From positions 1 through 27,510 of the forward strand of contig MPUH01000975.1 of the NCBI GenBank assembly GCA_001970955.1: a DNA stretch of 27,510 nucleotides, read 5' to 3'. Below the pieces are notes generated by a model. That model saw nothing but the letters and a program-made list of their open reading frames with translations, was not told the origin of the DNA and did not search any database. A program made the translations under genes and the position numbers. The stretch is from Stentor coeruleus. Its lineage: Eukaryota > Ciliophora > Heterotrichea > Heterotrichida > Stentoridae. Of this stretch, positions 1 through 10,309 are shown in pieces (the first letter of the stretch is position 1; each line of letters begins with the position of its first letter).

Positions 1-32
1 TTCTTTACTATATGGTCTATTTCTGAATGCAT
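1..32 (-). CDS. possible start of a gene running off the left edge
   Basis: Read on the minus strand, an ATG at 32-30 opens a frame of ten codons (MHSEIDHIVK) that stays open to the edge. It is preceded by TTATA on the sense strand, like several other starts here. The flanking DNA at about 60-180 has more G than C on the plus strand, which elsewhere in this window marks the upstream side of minus-strand genes. Too short to say anything about the product. Confidence 0.3.
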   Translation of the reverse strand, partial: MHSEIDHIVK

Positions 33-518
33 TATAAAATTATAATTGTATGGGATTATTTACCATAATTACTTATATGTTTGACTTTTAAGAAAAGTGT
101 ATAGGGTTGGGGGGAAATTTTGTATGTTAGATTTATGAATTATGATACTTTTAAAACTAAGATTGGGTTTATAGTTTTACAAAATTAACCCAAATATAAG
201 AATATGATTATAAAATTCTAAAACTAATAAAAAAACTGATATTGAAATACAAATCATAATTTCTAACATTCAAAACCTCCATATCTCATTTTTTATAATA
301 AATAATAACATATCCCCAACTTAGTTGTCTAATAAGCATAATGAACAATTATGATCTAATCATATTTTACCATATCATATCATAAATTCAAATCTTATCC
401 TGAATACAGCATTTCTCATAATCTAATTCATCAACCCAAGCAACCTTATCAACAATATCAATCCTCAACACTCTCATATAACAATAAAACCATTCAAACA
501 TTACAATTTTTACTAATC
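33..518. other. intergenic, no gene seen
   Basis: AT-rich spacer. The left part (about 60-180) is G/T-rich and includes a G run near 115. From about 190 to 518 it is A/C-rich, the composition found downstream of minus-strand genes here. I see no coding frame or RNA gene. Confidence 0.6.
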
Positions 519-1630
519 TTAACTCCTGCTTGCCAGCGAAATAATTGTATTTCGTGTCAAATTTAAAGCATCCATAAGCTTGACATTATTAGGTGAAATA
601 AATTTCGGACTATCTCTAACAACTACATCCAAAAGATTTTCCTTCATCTGATTTATCCCTTTACTTTCAAGTTTCTTCTCTAAAAACTTAACAGTTTTTT
701 CATCCTGAGCTATTAAAAGCATTTCTTCATATCTATACAAAAAATCAACACCAATAGTCTCAACTAAATAAACAACACAATCATAAAACCCTTCACTTTT
801 AATCTCTAAAAACCCTCTAAGACATGCAATAACAGCATTATCCCCTATATTATTTTTCAAACTAAAATCCGCATGACAAAATTCATATAACAATTTAATA
901 AGCGGTAGTGACCCTTGTCTACAAGCGATCAACGCACAATTTTCTCCTAAAAATCCTTTTTTTGAATGNATTTTTCCCTTAAAAAAACCCTAAAACCCTT
1001 AATTCCAATATAAATAAGCGGTAGTGACCCTTGTCTACAAGCGATCAACGCACAATTTTCTCCTAAAAATCCTTTTTTTGAATGTAAATTGAACTCTTCA
1101 GGGATATCAACTTTATTTTCAAAGTTTTTATATACAAAATACACAAAAGGTAACATTAAAAGCCTTGTAGCTGTATGAATGTATAACTCTTTCCATTCAG
1201 TTTCTTCATAGTCTTTATTATAACTTTCATTCGAACTTTGGTGTGGATTTATTAAATATATAGGAAGATATACTTTCATAATATTTGTATATCCTTTAGC
1301 TGATATAATTCTCATAGGGTCTAATTGTTGCATTAATAAAATTTTTTCCATTCTTTTTATAGAACTCCCAAGTTTTATTAGAAGCTTAAAACATTTAGAT
1401 GATCCTATTATTAGACAGAGACTTAGACAGTTTAGAGTTAAGGATTTACATTTGAGTTCATAAGTATCGAAAAAAGTTATGTCTGAAGAATATTCGGAAT
1501 AAACTCCTTTGATTGTATCTTGAAGTTGGAGTTTATCGTCTTGGCTTATGATTTTAATAAGAAGGTAGTCGAGATTTTGATTTAAATAATACTTTGGTTG
1601 CTGGACTAATCTACAGTTTGGACATCCCAT
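519..1630 (-). CDS. ankyrin-repeat-like protein, frame broken by a probable assembly join
   Basis: Seen: a frame starts at ATG 1630 (MGCPNCRLVQQP) and runs to about 1010, where it enters a second copy of a 72-bp segment next to an N. A second frame continues from 932 to a TAA at 519. Removing the 116-bp duplication plus spacer gives one 332-codon frame (331 aa) with the junction CALIACRQGSLPLI-KLLYEF. Paired helical segments (ALIACRQGSLPLIKLLYE, AVIACLRGFLEI) resemble ankyrin repeats but are divergent. Gly2 with Cys3 and Cys6 would allow N-terminal acylation and membrane attachment (inference). The upstream flank 1640-2050 is G/T-rich as expected for a minus gene. Specific function unknown; ankyrin repeats usually mediate protein binding. 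Confidence 0.7.
897..968. repeat. 72-bp direct repeat, copy 1
   Basis: Identical to 1013-1084 over 72 bases and immediately followed by the window's only N (969). Copy 1 lies in the 3' half of the ankyrin-like gene. Confidence 0.9.
1013..1084. repeat. 72-bp direct repeat, copy 2
   Basis: Second perfect copy of 897-968. The 44-bp spacer (969-1012) begins with N, is low-complexity, and has no counterpart in the protein frame. Confidence 0.9.
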
Positions 1631-2093
1631 GTTTTGATTTATATGGTATTGGTTTGATTATAAGAATTAGTGAATAAGAAGTGATGAGGAAGATTTTGTG
1701 AGGATTTAAAGATGATTTGGGGAGATGGATAAGATTTGGAGGTTGGAGATGGGGATATAGAAATTAGAGGGAAATTGTGTTGAATACAATGTTTGGGAGA
1801 TTGTGATAGAAGAAGTTTCATGAAGGTATTTGTAGGGTTTTTATGATATTTTGTGTATAATTTATGATTGGAATAGATGATATCAATGATGGTTTGTGTA
1901 TTTTTTAAATATTAAATTTAGGATGTTAGAAGGGTTGTATGCAGATTTGGAATAGGGTATGGTGGATTTTTTATAAGAGTAGGTGTTAGAATAAATATTA
2001 TGGGGAATAATGAAATGATGTGATTGTATAATGGAAATCGAATATATTATAGGATGTAGCCCGGCTAATAGATAATGCTAAATATTGTATATC
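1631..2093. other. intergenic, no gene seen
   Basis: Lies between the ankyrin-like start and the TAA of the REJ/PKD-like gene. Strongly G-over-C on the plus strand, so probably almost wholly the 5' flank of the ankyrin-like gene. A short palindrome (TAGC-CCG-GCTA, near 2057-2067) lies about 30 nt past the REJ-like stop. No convincing coding frame. Confidence 0.5.
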
Positions 2094-5000
2094 TTATTTT
2101 ATGTTTAAACTAGCTATCTCTAAACTATAATCTTGAACTTTTGCTGATTTTTCAATTGTTTTCCTTTGCCCGATTAAGTATTTTGCAACCATCGCATAAG
2201 CTAATTCAATAATGAAATGACAAATAGCGAATATCAAGTAATTTATAGTCCAAAATAATGAGAAACCATTACAGAATTTGCTGTTCATTATTGCACTCCC
2301 AACAAAGCCTGTTATAATGATTAATCCCATTAAGCTTTGTATAATGAAATTAATACACGTCGAGTTTTCTCTTATGATATTTATATAGTAAATTGGAATA
2401 ATTACAGATTGGGTGATTATAAAAGCTATAATCCCTGGCACAACATTTCCCACCTTGAAATTCCCATACTGATTATCATTTAGTTTTTCATCATCAATCA
2501 TTATCATTTCTATTATCCCTATAACACACAACAACAATAAATGTGGACAAAACAACTGAAGAACCATTTTAAACTCTTTCCCTTTTTCATTCCTCAAAAA
2601 AATACTCACCAAAGGATACGATGATAAAAATACAAGTTTTTTATCTGTTTTTTTCTCAGTAACCTGCCCTGAAGCAGCAATTAAAAAGAATAACAAAAAG
2701 AATATAAGTAATGATCCAACTATAATCGGACTATACCCAAGGTCACAAGAATTTTCTGATTCAGATGTTTCAGATAAGTTTTTATAAACTTGATATAAAG
2801 ATTGATTATATATTAAAACTGTTATATTATTTTCTTCTATATCATATACTGAGCAAAATTCTTCAATCCATATTTCTTTTGTTGCCCAATAAGAACAAGA
2901 GTATAATGATTTTGAATCAAAGCTTCCAGGTAGGGTTATTGAGATATTTGTTGATATTATGTTTATAGATTTAGGTGAATAAATAAGTAAATTGTTATTG
3001 AAATATGACCCTGATTCTGAAAATATAAGCTCGAATGTAGTGTTTTGTTGAGGGTATTTGACAAATAAAAGGTCGTAAATTATATTGTCATCAATATCAG
3101 TATTTGAAGGGATTGAAATTCTTATTGATTCTATAGGTGAAGTAAATGATTTTAGGGACACAGAATTAAGCCTAGAGCTTATTATGCTTATATTATTTGA
3201 ATAAACAAAAGGTGTAGATTCAGGAAAGTTGTCTTTAATCCAGTATTTGTTTATAACATGCACTAATTGCGATAATAAATCTACACTTGTTATATCAATA
3301 AACTCATCTATTATTTTTATCAATATATTCATTTCATCTGTAGTTATAACTTTATCATTCACAAGTACAGCTTGTTTTACAGTTTCTATAATACTTTCTA
3401 TGTTAGATTCTGTTAAAAATTCTTTTTTTATCATAATAGCTTGCAAACATGAAAGAAATAGTTCAAAAAGTCCTTCGCTGAAAGGTTCTGAAAGGAAATA
3501 ATATTCCATTTTCTCAAATAATTTATCCCATTGTTCTTGTTTTTCAACTAATTCCCCATAGTAAATAATCCCACTTGGTATATTACTAATAATCTTCAAT
3601 TCTGTTTGTATATCGTTTAAAATACCTAAATTCCTATTCTGCCCATTGTCTATAATTTTTGTATAAACAGTACACATATTATTACTACATGCTCTCATAG
3701 TAATTTCTTTAATATTTGAAGGTATATAAACTAAAGCTGTATTTCTTATCTGTAATGGAGTAAGCCAAATAGTCTTATAAATATCATTGATTATTCCAAA
3801 CTGATATAAAATTACAGATTCTGAATAGCAATCATTAGCTGAAAAAACCCATAGTTTTATATTAAAATATAGTAAATCAAAAGTTTTACATACTGGAGCT
3901 ATAGGTGTTGATATTTCAACATAACTACTAATGTCGATAGAATTATTGCTGATCATAGTAAAATAAATTTTATAATTTGTTGCTGGGCTCAATAGGTTGT
4001 AAGGAATTCTTATGTAAGGCTTTATAGTTTGTAAAATTTCAATTTCAGGATAAATATTCCATTGATACTGTGCCTGAGGAACTCCGCTGGTCTTGCCAAA
4101 TAGTATAAGATGCCCTTTACTTTTGTAATCATAATCAACTTTAGTTATTGTCGCCATGCCATAAGCTTTAGAATCAACAGTTAACATAATTATTTCATAA
4201 GCATTTTTTGTATTTACTGAAGCTGTTACTTTGAACGTATATGTAGTTTTATCTTGCAGAGCTCCTTTTGGTATAAAAAGTTCAGATGATGTTTTATTAT
4301 AATTTAAAATCTCGTTATCAATATCATAGCAAGCTGAATCTAAAATTTTACAAGTCCATATAAAATCTATGACTGGGTTAGGATTATCAGGGTCCTTAAC
4401 TGAAGCTGAAATTACAACATTTTCATGTTGAGATACAATCCCTGAAGCGCTATCTAATTTTATTTCCAATGGACTTAGTTCAATTTTTATATTAATTTCC
4501 TTATATCCCCAATACTCATCATTTGAACAATTAACATAAAAACCATAAACTTCATCTTCAGGTAAAATTCCTGGATTTACATAAAAAATATCACTTCTTA
4601 ATGACATAAAATACGATTCCCCAAATGCACTATAAAAATTATGAGAAAAATCCCAAACACAAAAAAAATCATCCTGGCTGCCACATAACGATAAAATCTC
4701 AACTTTTAAAAAAATAAACTCACTTTTCTTAAAAACCTTCATGTTTTCTATATTAAACTCTATTGGCAATTCTTTATTATCTGTAATATCTATAATAACA
4801 CTCTGAGTAGCAGAGGTTTCATATAATAAAAATTGGACTTCAGCTGTTATATTAAGTTTACCTAAACTTAAAGATTCTACCAAAATAAAATACTCAGAAC
4901 TTGATACAGCAACTGAAGGTCCAAGGGAATAACTTGAATTAAACTTCCAAATATAAGCATAATCACTGGTATGTTTTTGATTATAAATACGGATATTTTC

Positions 5001-6825
5001 ATATGCACAAGGAAGGGAAAAGGTTTTTGGAGCAACAAGGTCGATTTCTGGTATAGGATATGGGAATATCATTTTTATTTCTGTTTGAAAAGAGTTTTCA
5101 GGGATAATGCAATGGGTGTTAAATGGGATGATTTCTGAAGATAAGGTTATGATAAAGCCTTGACCTTTAAGAAAAGTTGAGAAGTTTAAATGTAAAATCG
5201 TACTGTCTATCCAGAGACATGATGTAAAATATAACTGTAAAATGCTTGGTAAAGAAAATAAACTCTTACATGAATAAGATATTGTTTCAATAGACACAGC
5301 TTCAGAGAAAACAACAGATATACTTTTATAATCTTCATTATAATAACTTGTCACTTCATTATTATAGAATCGATTATAACATTTTTTACATGAGCTTATA
5401 TCTTTAATAAACCCATTACTACAAATGCATTTCCCTTCAACTTTTATAGCATTTTCTTTACATATGCATTCTTCGTTATACATTTCAGCGAGATCAGAAC
5501 ACTCATTGCATATTCCTGTATTTATGTTAAAATCCAAACAAAGTTCATTAACACAGTATTTATAAAATTTAGGGTCTTGTAATTGTGAGGATTTTTGATT
5601 ACTTGTTATGACGATTTCTAGTAACCCAGTTTCAAGACAAGTTATACTGCTGTCAATTATACTATTTGATGTTACAAAATTAGTATTTCCTGATATTAAA
5701 AGGTTTACAGATGTAAAAGTAACCTGAGACTCATAAGTATATGCATTTCCTCCAATATCATATAAGTAAATATAAACAGTATAAGCAGTGTTTATATATA
5801 AAAAATCAGAATTAATACTGACTTCAATATTCTCAATGGCTATGACTGAAAAACTTTCTAAGGTTTTAGACACAATTGTATTCCCAGTACCACTAATAGT
5901 CAAAGTATAAGTCCCAGAGCTTTTTACAGACAAGTCTGAAAATACCTTTAGCCCTTTAGCTGTTACCCCAACAGTTGTCCCAGCCAAAATTCCATTGTTA
6001 TCTATTGTCACATAAATTACAAAGTCTTCTGTAACTAATACAGACAAGCTTTCATCTGTATATACAAAGACAATGAAACTAAAATACTCTGCAGGAGTAC
6101 TTGGCTATATAACATTTACATAAGGGTCAGAAAAAAATATATTCAAAATTTTACTTGAAGTCTCAAGAACTTGAACTTCATTTGCACAAACAAATTTTAC
6201 TTGAAGTCTCAAGAACTTGAACTTCATTTGCACAAACTAGAGTTCCAGATATTCCCATAATAATTTTTACCCCTGATTCTAAGAATGATATAGTGATTTT
6301 CCCAGTCCCAAAGCCTAATGTTTCAGTTTCAACTATATCTATTTTTTCATCTAAAATCCCAGATATAAAGAAATCTTTATCTTCCATTAAGGTAATACCG
6401 TTATCAAGGATTTCATATGTCACAATAAGTACTTGACCTATGACAACTTGATTTAAGCTCAAACTTAATGTTAAGGTTAGTTGAGAAATGCTTGATGTTA
6501 TTGTAAATGCTTCAGAAATTAAGTTTTCATAATCTAATGAACAAAGGACAAGATTGTATGCTCCTATTGTAGGGTATAAGGTCCCAGAAGCAATACCTGA
6601 GGTTGTTAAAACTTGATAGTCAGAATCAATGAAAGAGCCGGTTGGAATTAAGTAAGCCAAAATAAGAACGTCAGATTCTATAACTAAGGAAGCATCAGAG
6701 TTATGTAATGAAACTTGAAATGATACGGAATTCGAAGTCTGAATAGAAAATACAGAAGAGAAGCTATTGAAGGACAGATATTTACTTTGTCCTAGAGCTA
6801 ATAAGAATAAAAGCATACTAACCAT
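2094..6825 (-). CDS. REJ/PKD-like multi-pass surface protein, one 15-nt intron, frame broken by a 46-bp duplication
   Basis: Two frames (6825-6178 and 6104-2094) form one gene. Removing one copy of the 46-bp tandem repeat (6146-6237) and the intron at 6105-6119 gives 220 + 1336 = 1556 codons plus TAA. It opens with a signal peptide (MVSMLLFLLALGQS). A beta-rich ectodomain follows, then a Cys-rich EGF-like stretch (near residue 415-460: ICNECSDL, CICKEN, CICSNG), and a REJ/PKD-type region with VKDPDNPNPVIDFIWTC and FIPKGALQDKTTYTFKVTAS. A GPS-like segment (CSYWATKEIWIEEFC) sits just before the membrane part but lacks the usual HLT cleavage triad. Five hydrophobic segments fill the last ~215 residues, with a basic cytosolic tail. 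The family includes polycystin-1 and sperm egg-jelly receptors; a role in surface sensing or cell recognition is inference. Confidence 0.75.
6105..6119 (-). other. 15-nt intron in the REJ/PKD-like gene
   Basis: On the sense strand the bases are GTAAATGTTATATAG. They sit between codons (phase 0) and contain the only in-frame stop (TAG) of this junction. Removal joins ...FFSDPY to PSTPAEYF.... Length, GTAA start, TAG end and A at position 10 match heterotrich tiny introns and the second intron at 7864-7878. Confidence 0.85.
6146..6191. repeat. 46-bp tandem repeat, copy 1
   Basis: Perfect head-to-tail copy of 6192-6237. As 46 is not a multiple of 3, the duplication shifts the REJ/PKD-like frame and causes a TGA at 6178-6180. 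Confidence 0.95.
6192..6237. repeat. 46-bp tandem repeat, copy 2
   Basis: Second perfect copy. A single copy restores the reading frame up to the 15-nt intron. Confidence 0.95.
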
Positions 6826-7602
6826 TTATGCACTATAATATCAGCTTTTTATAATAATGTTAAATAGATATTGAAGTGATGATTGAATATATAAAAATAT
6901 TGATATTACTGTATGAAAGCTGATGTTGTGAAAATATGGGCTTCAGATGGTTTTTTATTTTAAAAAAAAGCGAAAAATAGAAAAAGGAGAAGTTTGATAT
7001 AATAAATAAAGACTATAGGAGGATTTATACTGAAATTAGAGTAAGAAATAGAGATATTAGTTTTAAATAGCTAAGATAAGCTAAAATCAAATACATTTTT
7101 ATAAGAAATTCCATTATACAATTATTAGGATTTATGCCGTTCTGGTTTTGTAACTAAAAAAATATTTTTTGAATAAACATAAAATTAATTCTAAGCAAAA
7201 ATTAAAATTTATGTTTAAACAAATAGTTAATATTGCAATTACATATCAATGCAAATTATCTATATATTTTACTCAAAAGATGTTTACCATTTATAAAAAA
7301 TGCATTTATAATCCATTTATAAAAAATGCATTTATAATATGTTCTTTTATCATAAGCCTTCATAAAATATTCTCATATAAAATAATTAAACCTCTTAAAT
7401 ATCTTATTCAATCATATTCTAACAATTTTATCTATTTTCTCCCTAATACACAAATAAAAATAATCTCTATAAATCTATCTTTATCATATTTTCCTTCAAC
7501 ATCATAAAAATTATTTATTATAAAATAACCCTAGTTTCCTATGCACTTTTTATAAACATATTTCTTATAACATAAAATTCAATAACATTTTAAAAGTCAT
7601 TT
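6826..7602. other. intergenic with a polarity switch, no gene seen
   Basis: From 6830 to about 7160 the plus strand has G over C (5' flank of the REJ-like gene). From about 7170 to 7602 it has C over G (3' flank of the EF-hand gene). A 26-bp tandem duplication lies at 7287-7338. An open plus-strand stretch at 7169-7507 has low-complexity composition and no ATG start, and is not called. Confidence 0.6.
7287..7338. repeat. 26-bp perfect tandem duplication
   Basis: The unit occupies 7287-7312 and is repeated exactly at 7313-7338. AT-rich, non-coding, downstream of the EF-hand gene. Confidence 0.9.
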
Positions 7603-8037
7603 TTAAAGATCATTTTTACTACGCACAGTAGGTGGTGCACGACGGAAACCTTTTTTAGGATTTCTAGGTTTATGTTCATGGGTAGGATCAAAATGTTCTT
7701 CACCTTCTTCATTTATAATCTTCCATTCTTCTAAAGCTCTTAAAATTTCACCACTGTTAATCCATTTCTGAATATCTTCAAGTTCTACCATCCCATCTGA
7801 ATCTTTTTCTCCTAAAAATTCTCTACCGAAGTTATTGCTGATAACTTTATCTCTTTCAATTCCCTATATGATGATTACAGATGCTAATAAAGCACGGTTT
7901 AATGCATCGATGAATTGTTTGTGAGTAAGTTTTCCATCTCGGTTGCGGTCTTGAGATTTAAAAAGATTGAAATTTAGTCCTTCTTGCCCTTGTGTTATAG
8001 CTAGATAGAGTGAGAATAAAATAAGAGCTATACGCAT
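7603..8037 (-). CDS. secreted EF-hand protein with one 15-nt intron
   Basis: Exon 1 is 8037-7879 and exon 2 is 7863-7603, joined across a 15-nt intron; the product is 139 aa. The start is ATG at 8037 (MRIALILFSLYLAITQGQ), the first ATG of the frame, and it gives a clean signal peptide. Two EF-hand loops follow: DRNRDGKLTHKQ (position 12 is Gln, not Glu) and EKDSDGMVELED (position 1 is Glu), so both depart from the canonical loop and Ca2+ affinity is uncertain. The tail is polar and basic (HEHKPRNPKKGFRR). The exon junction reads LLAS-GIERDKV. Likely a Ca2+-binding protein of the secretory pathway or cell surface (inference). It is divergent to the K+ channel gene. Confidence 0.85.
7864..7878 (-). 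other. 15-nt intron in the EF-hand gene
   Basis: Sense-strand bases are GTAATCATCATATAG, phase 0, with the TAG in frame. Removal links the first EF-hand region to the second. Shares GTAA at the 5' end, ATATAG at the 3' end and A at position 10 with the intron at 6105-6119. Confidence 0.88.
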
Positions 8038-8055
8038 ATTTGTATAGTAAAACAC

Positions 8056-8368
8056 GTGTTAGATAATAAAATAGGTTTAGAATAATTAGATTTTATTTTT
8101 TTGTGATATTACGAATATCTTATTCCCTTTAGAAAATTTTGATAAGATAATCAGGGTTTATTTGCATCTAGTTAAAATAAAATATCTCTTTTTATATTAA
8201 TTTGTGAGTTTCTGTATGAGAAATTATTATAGAATTCAAGTCACAGCATATAAAAACTTTCAATTAGTGTATTGGATTAAGTTGTAATAAAATTTAAGCT
8301 TAGGCTTTGGTATTTCAGAGAAGATATTAGGATAAAATTGTATTATTAGAGTTAGTGATTGTGTGCAT
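8056..8368. other. 5' flank of the EF-hand gene, no gene seen
   Basis: AT-rich, G over C on the plus strand, as upstream of other minus-strand genes in the window. No coding or RNA signal recognised. Confidence 0.5.
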
Positions 8369-8930
8369 ATGAAAACTTCTTATGTATTATGATATAAGAG
8401 ACGCCAGAATCTTAATATAGAAAATTTTCCAGAATTTGAAACAACAGAAAGTGGGAAAGTTTTTAATATAATAATAAATACAACAGATTTTCAGGTTTTA
8501 TTGGATTTTTTGCCCATTTGCTTTTGATATTATACAAGTTAAAAAATTACTGCTTACAAGCAAAAGGTGATGTAATATCCAACGATAGTTGTTGAATTAT
8601 TTTCTTATTAAAAGGCTCATCGCGAAATCCAACTTCGGATATAAAAGCTTTAAAGAAGGAAAGAAATGAGCTTAGAGAATGAATTAAAAAGTTTATATAA
8701 GAAAATGTAAATCAACACCTAATGTTAAAAACTATAAAAGAAGAGATTTTTGCCAAAGGCAAAAATGATATGAAGTTTATGGTAGGATAATAGAATCAAG
8801 AATTTTGTAGCAAAAGGTCGTCTATTTATAAAATCTTTAAATAGAGCAGAGAAGAAAAAATATTAAATCAAATGTTAATTAAAAAATACCTAAGAAGTAG
8901 TTGAAAATATTCAGGAGAATATAACAGCAA
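8369..8930 (+). pseudogene. possible decayed coding sequence upstream of the K+ channel
   Basis: This stretch is A/G-rich on the plus strand like plus-strand genes and unlike its flanks. Frame pieces look protein-like: an ATG at 8369 leads, past an in-frame TGA, to a 40-odd-codon piece (RRQNLNIENFPEFETTESGK, continuing to FLPICF, then TGA). A shifted frame then gives SSRNPTSDIKALKKERNELRE, stop, and a piece ending EIFAKGKNDMKFMVG, stop. The stops are TGA, TAA and TAG, and a frameshift is needed, so no simple recoding or tiny intron rescues it. It may be a gene remnant. I do not recognise the family, and chance open frames in AT-rich DNA remain possible. Confidence 0.3.
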
Positions 8931-8995
8931 TCTTTATACATTATCTATATACTAATCTCATAAAACCAATCATATTTATTATCTAATTTCCAAAA

Positions 8996-10309
8996 ATGCG
9001 AAACAATTTCGAGCAACTAGAAGAAAACATAATGAAAAGAAAATTCATCAGGTCATCAAACAAGAAAAAAATAGAACGAGTGCCCGAAGACCAAATGCTT
9101 TTTCGTGAAAGGCGTGAAGACATGAACGAAACAAATGAAAAATTCGAAAAACTCAAACTAGCTGAAATGGCTTGTCTAACTTTATCATCAGCAGGTTTCG
9201 GTTGTTCAGTTATATCAGCAAATCTTATTGATGAACCAGATATCCATAAAAGTTCTATATATCTGACATTACCTTTGGTATTAAGTACTCTAACAACTAT
9301 AGTATTACTTTTTGCTATATATTGGAGATCACAAAAACAATTGAAATGGGAACAATGTAAACTTATTTATTCAGCAGAAGATGATATGAGTACTACAAAT
9401 AAAATCAGATATGTGATATTAGAAATTGTTATAAATGCAATACATCCAATATATGGAATGCATGGAGTTGAAATTTATATGTATAATGAAGTACTTGGGG
9501 TTACACTTAAATATAAGCTATCTTTGCTTTTAACAGTTGTTATGATGCTTCGTGTATATCATATTGTAAGATTTATATCTTCTGTGAGTAAATATAAAAC
9601 AAGTCGATGTCAGAGACTATGTAAAATTTATGGAGCTCAGCCTGATAACTTTTTTGCATTGAAATGTATTATGCAAGAAGGACCTGTTAGTGTTATTGCT
9701 TGGATGTTTGTATCTGGGATGCTTATTGCTGCTTATGCTTTAAGAGTTTTTGAAGCTCCAACAGTTGAATATGGTGGTAAAGATTTTAGTACTTTTGGTA
9801 ATGCTATTTGGTGTGTTATTGTAACAATGGCTACTGTTGGTTATGGTGACTACTATCCTGTCACATTACCCGGTCGTATTGTAGGTTTTATAGCATGTAT
9901 TTGGGGAGTACTTACTGTATCTTTAACAACTGTGACATTTTCAAATCTTCTTTCTTTAAATCTTGGTGAAGAAACAAGTCTAAAATTATTAGAAAGGCTT
10001 TGGTTTAAAGAAAATATTAAGGAAGAAGCCGCTTGGGTGTTAACGACTGCTGTAAGATATAAACTTATGTGTAAAAATACCCCAGATGATAAAAGGAAAA
10101 TCCATGAACAATTTGATAGATTCCGGTACCATTTTAAAAAATTCCAATTTTTACGTAACAAACAAAAAAACTTGTATGACTTTGATTGCTATACTGATCG
10201 CATTGAAATGAAACTTTTGGAAATAATTGATAAATACGAAAAAGCTGTTGATTATATAACAAAAAGCGAAGAAATAATTGAATTTTTCCAATTGCAGGCT
10301 TTAGATTAA
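8996..10309 (+). CDS. SK/IK-type calcium-activated potassium channel
   Basis: A 437-aa channel subunit without introns. Hydrophobic segments near residues 58-77, 89-110, 136-165, 170-197, 228-252 and 295-315 fit six transmembrane helices. The pore loop carries the K+ selectivity filter TVGYGD (280-285) within IWCVIVTMATVGYGDYYPVT. The S4-like segment (MLRVYHIVRF) has few arginines, as in SK channels, so voltage sensing is unlikely. The S5 region (PVSVIAWMFVSGMLIAAYALRVFE) and the post-S6 stretch (ENIKEEAAWVLTTAVRYK) resemble the SK family calmodulin-binding region (KNAAANVL-type). It probably sits in the cell membrane and opens on Ca2+/calmodulin, coupling Ca2+ entry to repolarisation (family knowledge). 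ATG at 8996 follows the A-rich context CCAAAAATG and ends at TAA. Confidence 0.88.
   Translation: MRNNFEQLEENIMKRKFIRSSNKKKIERVPEDQMLFRERREDMNETNEKFEKLKLAEMACLTLSSAGFGCSVISANLIDEPDIHKSSIYLTLPLVLSTLTTIVLLFAIYWRSQKQLKWEQCKLIYSAEDDMSTTNKIRYVILEIVINAIHPIYGMHGVEIYMYNEVLGVTLKYKLSLLLTVVMMLRVYHIVRFISSVSKYKTSRCQRLCKIYGAQPDNFFALKCIMQEGPVSVIAWMFVSGMLIAAYALRVFEAPTVEYGGKDFSTFGNAIWCVIVTMATVGYGDYYPVTLPGRIVGFIACIWGVLTVSLTTVTFSNLLSLNLGEETSLKLLERLWFKENIKEEAAWVLTTAVRYKLMCKNTPDDKRKIHEQFDRFRYHFKKFQFLRNKQKNLYDFDCYTDRIEMKLLEIIDKYEKAVDYITKSEEIIEFFQLQALD

Noticed and set aside
969..1012. Telomere-like C-rich bases in the spacer (CCCTAAAACCC)
   Set aside because: Not a regular repeat and sits between duplicated contig-end sequence beside an N; more likely low-quality contig end.
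1639..1821. 60-codon minus-strand frame upstream of the ankyrin-like gene
   Set aside because: Low-complexity Ser/Pro/His composition that follows from the G/T-rich flank.
6178..6825. A separate 215-aa secreted protein
   Set aside because: It ends only because of the 46-bp duplication; the frame continues into the REJ/PKD-like gene when one copy and the 15-nt intron are removed.
7169..7507. 112-codon plus-strand frame
   Set aside because: Starts at TTG, is dominated by Ile/Lys/Asn/Phe/Tyr, spans the 26-bp repeat, and the skew fits a 3' flank of the minus-strand EF-hand gene.
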